Positions 15,089 through 19,491 of a DNA stretch of 19,491 bases are shown here, one piece after another. The stretch is from an uncultured Azospirillum sp. (GTDB taxonomy: Bacteria > Pseudomonadota > Alphaproteobacteria > Azospirillales > Azospirillaceae). Every line of letters starts with the position of its first letter. Position 1 is the first letter of the stretch. The stretch is from NCBI RefSeq assembly GCF_946480385.1, contig NZ_CAMLJP010000114.1, positions 1 through 19,491 on the forward strand, in the 5' to 3' direction. The notes beneath the pieces were generated by a model. It was not told the origin of the DNA and ran no database searches. It worked only from the letters and a program-made list of their open reading frames with translations. Both the position numbers and the translations under genes were made by a program.

Positions 15089-16743
15089 TGACGAACCTCG
15101 TCGAAATCCGCGATCTGACGGTCGAGGCCACCACCGATTCCGGCCGCTGGATCCAAATCCTGAAGGGCATCGACCTCGACATCGCCGCCGGCGAGACCGT
15201 CGCCTTCATCGGCGAAAGCGGGTCCGGCAAGACCACCGCCGCCATGACGCTGCTGGGCTACGCTCGTCCCGGCTGCCGGATTTCCGGCGGCACCGTGCGG
15301 GTCGACGGCCATGACATGGTGACCCTGTCGGAAAAGCAACGGGCGGCCCTGCGCGGCACGGTCGTCGCCTATGTGCCGCAGAGTGCGGCGGCCGCCTTCA
15401 ACCCGGCGGCGACGATCATGGATCAGGTCATCGAGGTGACGCGGATCCACCAGCTGATGGCGCCGGACGAGGCCCGCCGCCGGGCGGTCGCCCTGTTCCG
15501 CGCCCTGTCGCTGCCCAATCCCGACAGCATCGGCGATCGCTACCCGCACCAGGTGTCCGGCGGGCAGTTGCAGCGGCTGGCGGCGGCGATGGCCCTCATC
15601 GGCGATCCCAAGGTGGTGATCTTCGACGAGCCGACCACGGCGCTCGACGTCACCACCCAGGTCGAGGTGCTGCGCGCCTTCAAGGCGGTGACCACCAAGC
15701 GCCGGATCGCCTGTGTCTATGTGTCCCACGATCTTGCCGTGGTCGCCCAGATCGCCGACCGCATCATGGTGCTGCGCCACGGAGAGGTGCAGGAAACCGG
15801 CAGCGTCAACGACATCCTGACGCGCCCGACCCATCCCTACACCAAGGAATTGCTGCAAGCCTTCCACCCCGACACCGGCGGGCGGGTTGCCGCGGCGGAG
15901 GCCTTTGCCACCGATGCCTCCCCGCTGCTGGAAATCAAAACGCTGAGCGCCGGCTACGGCCCACCGCAGTCGAACGGCCAGCCGCTGGCCCTCGCGGTCA
16001 AGGGGGTGAGCCTGCAGGTGAAGCGGGGCACCAACCTCGGCATCATCGGGGAGTCCGGCTGCGGAAAATCGACCCTGGCGCGCGCCATCGCCGGCATCCT
16101 GCCGGCCTGCAACGGCGACATCCAGTTCGACGGGCGGGAGCTGTGGCACAGTGCCCGCCAGCGCAGCCGCGAGCAGTTGCGAGACCTTCAGATCGTCTTC
16201 CAGCATGCCGACACGGCGCTGAACCCGGCCAAGTCGATCGAGGATATTCTCGGCCGTCCGCTGACCTTCTATCACGGCCTGCGCGGCAAGGCCCGCGATG
16301 CGCGGGTCGATGCGCTGATGGACATGGTCCGCCTGCCCCGCGCCTTGCGCCACCGCCTTCCGTCGGAACTGTCTGGTGGACAGAAACAGCGGGTGAACTT
16401 CGCCCGTGCGCTCGCCGCCGAACCGAAACTGATCCTGTGCGACGAGATCACCTCGGCCCTCGACACCGTCGTCGCATCGACGATCATCGATCTGCTGAAG
16501 GAGCTGCAGCGCGAGCTTGGCCTGTCCTATGTCTTCATCAGCCACGACCTGTCGGTGATTGAGGCGATCTGCGACGAGATCATCGTGATGTATCGTGGGC
16601 AGGCGGTCGAGACCATCATCCCCTCCGCCCGGCAGCAACCGCAGCATCCCTATTCGCAGCTGCTGTTCTCGTCGGTTCCCAAACTGGATCCGACATGGCT
16701 CGACACGCTGGACATCGACGCCGACCGGATGCGGGTCGCCTGA
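15088..16743 (+). CDS. ABC transporter ATP-binding protein, fused double ATPase (DppD-DppF type)
   Basis: A 551-residue protein carrying both nucleotide-binding domains of an oligopeptide-type importer. Domain 1: Walker A GESGSGKTT at residues 42-50, signature SGGQ from 157, Walker B IFDEPT with Glu181. Domain 2: Walker A GESGCGKST with Lys327, signature SGGQ from 429, Walker B LCDEIT with Glu453. Both sites look intact, so both should hydrolyse ATP. HPYTKELL after domain 1 and HPYSQLLF after domain 2 are the C-terminal segments typical of peptide-transporter ATPases. The ATG overlaps the preceding stop by one base (TGATG), with GGAG nearby. The fusion replaces the usual separate DppD and DppF. 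It ends the operon just before a hairpin. Confidence 0.95.
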   Translation: MTNLVEIRDLTVEATTDSGRWIQILKGIDLDIAAGETVAFIGESGSGKTTAAMTLLGYARPGCRISGGTVRVDGHDMVTLSEKQRAALRGTVVAYVPQSAAAAFNPAATIMDQVIEVTRIHQLMAPDEARRRAVALFRALSLPNPDSIGDRYPHQVSGGQLQRLAAAMALIGDPKVVIFDEPTTALDVTTQVEVLRAFKAVTTKRRIACVYVSHDLAVVAQIADRIMVLRHGEVQETGSVNDILTRPTHPYTKELLQAFHPDTGGRVAAAEAFATDASPLLEIKTLSAGYGPPQSNGQPLALAVKGVSLQVKRGTNLGIIGESGCGKSTLARAIAGILPACNGDIQFDGRELWHSARQRSREQLRDLQIVFQHADTALNPAKSIEDILGRPLTFYHGLRGKARDARVDALMDMVRLPRALRHRLPSELSGGQKQRVNFARALAAEPKLILCDEITSALDTVVASTIIDLLKELQRELGLSYVFISHDLSVIEAICDEIIVMYRGQAVETIIPSARQQPQHPYSQLLFSSVPKLDPTWLDTLDIDADRMRVA

Positions 16744-16746
16744 CTG

Positions 16747-16790
16747 CCCCCCCCCGCATCCCGCGCGGTTCGCCGCCGCGCGGGATGCGG
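16747..16790. terminator. C9 tract and perfect 15-bp hairpin after the ABC operon
   Basis: Three bases after the ATPase stop there is a run of nine C (16747-16755). A perfect inverted repeat, 16754-16768 with 16776-16790, closes a 7-nt loop. There is no T-run on either strand. Its place between the convergent ATPase and Lrp genes points to a transcription end or message-stabilising hairpin. Confidence 0.6.
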
Positions 16791-16810
16791 CGGTTCCGCC
16801 GCGACGGCCC

Positions 16811-17287
16811 TCACATTGGAAACAGCGTGGTCAGCGGCATGTGCGCCCGGACGATCGGCGACTTCAGCACGACGTAGCTGAAGTATTTGTCGATGCCGAT
16901 GTCCATGTCGGTCAGCTTCTCCATGATTTCCTGATACTCGCCGATGCCGGACGTGACGAACTTCAGCATGTAGTCGTAGCCGCCGGACACCAGATGGCAT
17001 TCCAGCATCTGTTCGATCTTCTTGACGGCGGCCAGGAAGCGGGCGAAATCGACCTGCCGGTGGTTCTTCAGCGTCACCTCGGTGAAGACGGTCAGTGTCT
17101 GGCCGAGTTTGCTGACATTGATCTGCGCCGTATAGCCTTCGATGTAGCCCTCGGCCTGGAGCTTCTTGACGCGCATCAGGCAGGGGCTGGGCGACAGATT
17201 CACCAGCTCGGCCAACTCCACGTTGGTGATCCGGCCGTTCTTCTGGAGCTGATGCAGAATCTTGATGTCGATGCGGTCCAGCTTCAT
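16811..17287 (-). CDS. Lrp/AsnC-family transcriptional regulator
   Basis: A 158-residue protein of normal Lrp size. The N-terminal winged helix-turn-helix spans about residues 4-60: LDRIDIKILHQLQKNGRIT, then the recognition part ELAELVNLSPSPCLMRVKKL. The C-terminal RAM/AsnC domain, about 65-150, contains the VSGGYDYMLKFV turn that normally forms the effector-binding interface. Lrp-family proteins bind an amino acid, or something similar, and act as octamers or dimers on nearby promoters, usually including their own. It is divergent from the FAD oxidase at 17533 and convergent with the ABC operon. A near-consensus Lrp box lies 44-58 bp before its ATG. It most likely senses an amino compound and controls the oxidase and itself; control of the importer is possible. 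Confidence 0.93.
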   Translation of the reverse strand: MKLDRIDIKILHQLQKNGRITNVELAELVNLSPSPCLMRVKKLQAEGYIEGYTAQINVSKLGQTLTVFTEVTLKNHRQVDFARFLAAVKKIEQMLECHLVSGGYDYMLKFVTSGIGEYQEIMEKLTDMDIGIDKYFSYVVLKSPIVRAHMPLTTLFPM

Positions 17288-17330
17288 GGGGAACCCATCC
17301 GGTTCGAGGGCAGGGAACGGAAAACGACAG

Positions 17331-17345
17331 CAGAAAATTCTGCCG
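17331..17345. promoter_or_regulatory. Candidate Lrp operator (near-consensus box)
   Basis: CAGAAAATTCTGCCG matches 13 of 15 positions of the E. coli Lrp consensus as I recall it (YAGHAWATTWTDCTR). Its core GCAGAA-AA-TTCTGC (17330-17343) is a perfect 6-bp inverted repeat with an AT centre. It is 44-58 bp before the lrp start, in the divergent promoter region, so autoregulation is likely. Confidence 0.55.
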
Positions 17346-17439
17346 GTCGGACCAAGTCAGCTTAGCACGCACCGCCTGCCTGTCGATGACCAAGACGCAG
17401 GTCCCCGGCAGAACAAAGCATCATGTCCTCCGGCAACGA

Positions 17440-17454
17440 CAGAAGATAATGCCG
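17440..17454. promoter_or_regulatory. Second, weaker Lrp-box-like site
   Basis: CAGAAGATAATGCCG fits 12 of 15 positions of the same consensus and, like the first site, is preceded by an AACGACAG-type stretch. It starts 109 bp after the first and about 80 bp before the FAD oxidase start, a placement that suits a divergent Lrp-controlled region. Confidence 0.35.
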
Positions 17455-17532
17455 TTGAATCGGCCAAAGCAGCGCCTACCGGGCCGCGTGGCATGGCTAG
17501 ATGACGCAACGCCGAAATCGGAGATCCTCCCA

Positions 17533-18858
17533 ATGCCAGCCCCATTGCAAACCATCGCGTCCTCACAGCACCTGCCCGAACAGGCGGACGTCGTCGTGAT
17601 CGGCGGCGGCATCGTCGGCGTCTGGGCGGCCTACTATCTGGCCCGGCGCGGACTGTCGGTGGCCCTGGTGGAGAAGGGGCAGGTCGGGGCGGAGCAGTCG
17701 AGCCGCAACTGGGGCTGGTGCCGGCAGCAGAACCGCGACGCGCGGGAACTGCCGATGGCGACCAAGAGTCTGGATCTGTGGGAGCGTTTTGCCGCCGAAA
17801 GCGGCGAGGACACCGGCTTCAGCCGTTGCGGCCTGCTCTATCTCAGCAATGACGACCAGGAATTGGCAGGCTGGGCGCGCTGGCGCGACTTCGCCCGGAC
17901 GGTCGGCGTCACCACCCACATGCTGAGCGGCGCCGAAGCCGCGGAGCGTGGCCGCGCAACTGGAAAGACCTGGAAGGGCGGCGTCTTCTCGCCGTCGGAC
18001 GGCATCGCCGATCCGGCCCGTGCGGCTCCCGCCGTGGCGCGGGCGATCATGACGCTGGGCGGCACGGTGCATCAGGGCTGCGCCGCACGCGGGCTGGAAA
18101 CCAGCGGCGGGCGGGTCAGCGGCGTCGTCACCGAAAAGGGCACGATCCGCACCAAGCTGGTGGTCCTGGCGGGCGGAGCCTGGGCCTCCTCCTTCTGTCA
18201 CCAGATCGGCGTGCGTTTCCCGCTCGCCTCCATCCGCTCGTCGATCCTGTCGGTGGGCCCCAGCCCCACCGGCCTTCCCGACGCGCTGCACACCGCTGCG
18301 GTGTCGATCACCCGGCGCGGCGACGGTGGCCACACGCTGGCGATCAGCGGGCGCGGGCGCGTCGATCCGACCATGCAGCAGATCCGCTTCGCGCCACAAT
18401 TCATGCCGATGTTCAAGCGGCGCTGGCGCAGCCTGATGCCCGGCGGGCTGGAGGGGATGCGCTCCGGCCACGAGACGCTGCGGCGCTGGCGGCTCGACCG
18501 CCCGACGCCGATGGAGCGGGTACGGGTGCTGGACCCCATTCCGGACCGCAGCACCATCCGCCTGACCCATGAACGGGCCATGGCCCTGCTGCCCGGCCTG
18601 AAGAACGCGCCGGTCACCGCCGCCTGGGCCGGCTACATCGACAGCACGCCCGACGGCGTTCCCGCCATCGGCGAGGTCGGCAGCCTGCCCGGCCTGATCC
18701 TGGCGGCAGGCTTCAGCGGTCACGGCTTCGGCATCGGCCCCGGAGCAGGGCATCTGATCGCCGACCTCGTCACCGATCAGGCGCCGATCGTCGATCCCAA
18801 GCCCTACCATCCCGACCGCTTCGCCGGATTCTCCGCCGGCAAGGTCGCCGATTTCTGA
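17533..18858 (+). CDS. FAD-dependent oxidoreductase, DAO/DadA-like family
   Basis: A 441-residue flavoprotein. The FAD-binding motif VVIGGGIVGVWAAYYLARRG gives Gly24, Gly26 and Gly29, followed by VALVEKG and the conserved EQSSRNWGWCRQQNRD, a signature of one DadA-like oxidoreductase branch. A C-terminal FSGHGFGIGPGAGHLIADL completes the FAD site. Family members dehydrogenate D-amino acids, N-methyl or other secondary amines, or opine-like compounds. ATG 17533 has GGAGA about 9 bp upstream; the longer frame runs through the regulatory region and is rejected. It is transcribed divergently from the Lrp gene and convergently to a LysR gene with a 16-bp gap. It is clearly different in sequence from the PuuB-like oxidase at 5879-7153, so the two should have different substrates. 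Confidence 0.9.
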   Translation: MPAPLQTIASSQHLPEQADVVVIGGGIVGVWAAYYLARRGLSVALVEKGQVGAEQSSRNWGWCRQQNRDARELPMATKSLDLWERFAAESGEDTGFSRCGLLYLSNDDQELAGWARWRDFARTVGVTTHMLSGAEAAERGRATGKTWKGGVFSPSDGIADPARAAPAVARAIMTLGGTVHQGCAARGLETSGGRVSGVVTEKGTIRTKLVVLAGGAWASSFCHQIGVRFPLASIRSSILSVGPSPTGLPDALHTAAVSITRRGDGGHTLAISGRGRVDPTMQQIRFAPQFMPMFKRRWRSLMPGGLEGMRSGHETLRRWRLDRPTPMERVRVLDPIPDRSTIRLTHERAMALLPGLKNAPVTAAWAGYIDSTPDGVPAIGEVGSLPGLILAAGFSGHGFGIGPGAGHLIADLVTDQAPIVDPKPYHPDRFAGFSAGKVADF

Positions 18859-18874
18859 CTAGAAAGCGTGACCT

Positions 18875-19491
18875 TCAGGCGCCGCCCGGCACCAGCGAGC
18901 GCGCGGCCCGGCGCAGGCAGTCGCGCATCAGGTCGTGACTACCGGACAGCGGCCGCTCCTTGCTGGTCAGAATGGTGATGGGCACGAGGATACTCGGGCG
19001 GAAGGGCCGCTGGACAATGCCGGAGAACTGATTCCACGGCAGAAGTCCGTCGACGACCGCCACGCCTATTCCCTCGCGTACGAAGGGCAGCGCGGTGATC
19101 GACAGATCGATTTCCACCGCCGGGGCGTAGACGCCGCCCTCCGCCTCGACCGCACCCGCCAACAATCGGCCGGGCAGCGTGTCCACGCGGTAGGAAATCA
19201 GCGTCTCCTCCGCCAGATCGGCAAATCCAACTTCAGCCTGTTCGGCCAGCCGATGCCCCTCCGGCAAAAGGCAGACAAGTTCGGCATGCCCGACTGTCTC
19301 GACATCAAGGTCGTGATGGGGCATGTCGTTCATCGCCACCCCCAACAGAACGTCGCCGCTGCGCAGCATGTCCAGAATGCTGGCGACCGGCGCGACAAGC
19401 GACCGTACGACGATGTCGGGATGCGCCTCGCGAAAGGCGGTCAGCGCCTTGGGAACGATCGACATGGAGGGTGGAGCCGAAGCGGCGAGAC
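18875..19491 (-). CDS. LysR-family transcriptional regulator, effector-binding domain (5' end outside window)
   Basis: The frame stays open to the window edge, so the N-terminal helix-turn-helix lies beyond it and about 205 C-terminal residues are visible. They begin with LAASAPPSMSIVPKALTAFREAHPDI, matching the start of a LysR substrate-binding domain. SILDMLRSGDVLLGVAM and LPFVREGIGVAVVDGLLPW are further landmarks of that periplasmic-binding-protein-like fold. The ATG at 19465 is internal and should not be taken as the start. LysR proteins are tetrameric regulators that respond to a small ligand, usually controlling a divergent neighbour; that neighbour would be outside the window. It is convergent with the FAD oxidase, with 16 bp between the stops. 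Confidence 0.9.
   Translation of the reverse strand, partial: LAASAPPSMSIVPKALTAFREAHPDIVVRSLVAPVASILDMLRSGDVLLGVAMNDMPHHDLDVETVGHAELVCLLPEGHRLAEQAEVGFADLAEETLISYRVDTLPGRLLAGAVEAEGGVYAPAVEIDLSITALPFVREGIGVAVVDGLLPWNQFSGIVQRPFRPSILVPITILTSKERPLSGSHDLMRDCLRRAARSLVPGGA

Noticed and set aside
14926..16647. 573-codon antisense ORF opposite the double ATPase
   Set aside because: The plus strand has two complete sets of Walker and signature motifs; the antisense product is domain-free.
1..19491. Mobile element, CRISPR array, toxin-antitoxin or defence island
   Set aside because: No transposase, integrase, regular repeat array, small toxin pair or nuclease gene was seen; the genes are metabolic, transport and regulatory.

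Overview
This is a high-GC window (about two thirds G+C by eye) with dense bacterial operons. Long antisense ORFs shadow most genes, as expected at this GC. Gene families and their flavour (oligopeptide-type ABC cassette with a fused double ATPase, PuuB/DadA-like FAD oxidases, SpuC-like omega-aminotransferase, Lrp regulator) suggest an alphaproteobacterium. Azospirillum or a close Rhodospirillales relative is my best guess, from general resemblance only. I see no insertion sequence, phage gene, tRNA, rRNA or CRISPR array; it reads as a chromosomal or megaplasmid catabolic region.

Layout. (1) 1-5810, plus strand: one tightly spaced operon made of the end of an ArgE-like M20 deacetylase, a GhrA-like D-2-hydroxyacid dehydrogenase, a small cupin, an aldehyde dehydrogenase, a tartrate/D-malate-type dehydrogenase and a GabD-like succinate-semialdehyde dehydrogenase. 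It ends at a strong bidirectional terminator (5825-5866). (2) 5879-7867, minus strand: a two-gene operon, a HAD hydrolase followed by a PuuB-like FAD amine oxidase. (3) 7868-8225: a 358-bp divergent intergenic region. (4) 8226-10506, plus strand: a two-domain GNAT acetyltransferase and a class III aminotransferase 13 bp apart. (5) 10758-16743, plus strand: a second HAD protein (TTG start), then a complete peptide/opine-type ABC importer (Tat-exported binding protein, two permeases, one fused ATPase), ending at a GC-rich hairpin. (6) 16811-17287, minus strand: an Lrp/AsnC regulator, divergent from (7) a second FAD oxidase at 17533-18858. (8) 18875 to the window end, minus strand: the C-terminal part of a LysR regulator.

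How the genes may work together (inference): the importer brings in an amino compound such as a peptide, opine, polyamine conjugate or modified amino acid. The FAD oxidases and the aminotransferase remove nitrogen to give aldehydes or keto acids. The two aldehyde dehydrogenases oxidise the aldehydes, GabD delivering succinate, and the hydroxyacid and tartrate/malate-type dehydrogenases handle small hydroxyacids. The HAD proteins and the GNAT do not fit a textbook polyamine route and are the least explained parts. A near-consensus Lrp box lies in the lrp/oxidase divergent promoter region. I find no proof of a wholly new system. The most interesting points are the possible undescribed amine-catabolic module containing two HAD proteins that lack dehalogenase-specific residues, and the candidate Lrp operators.
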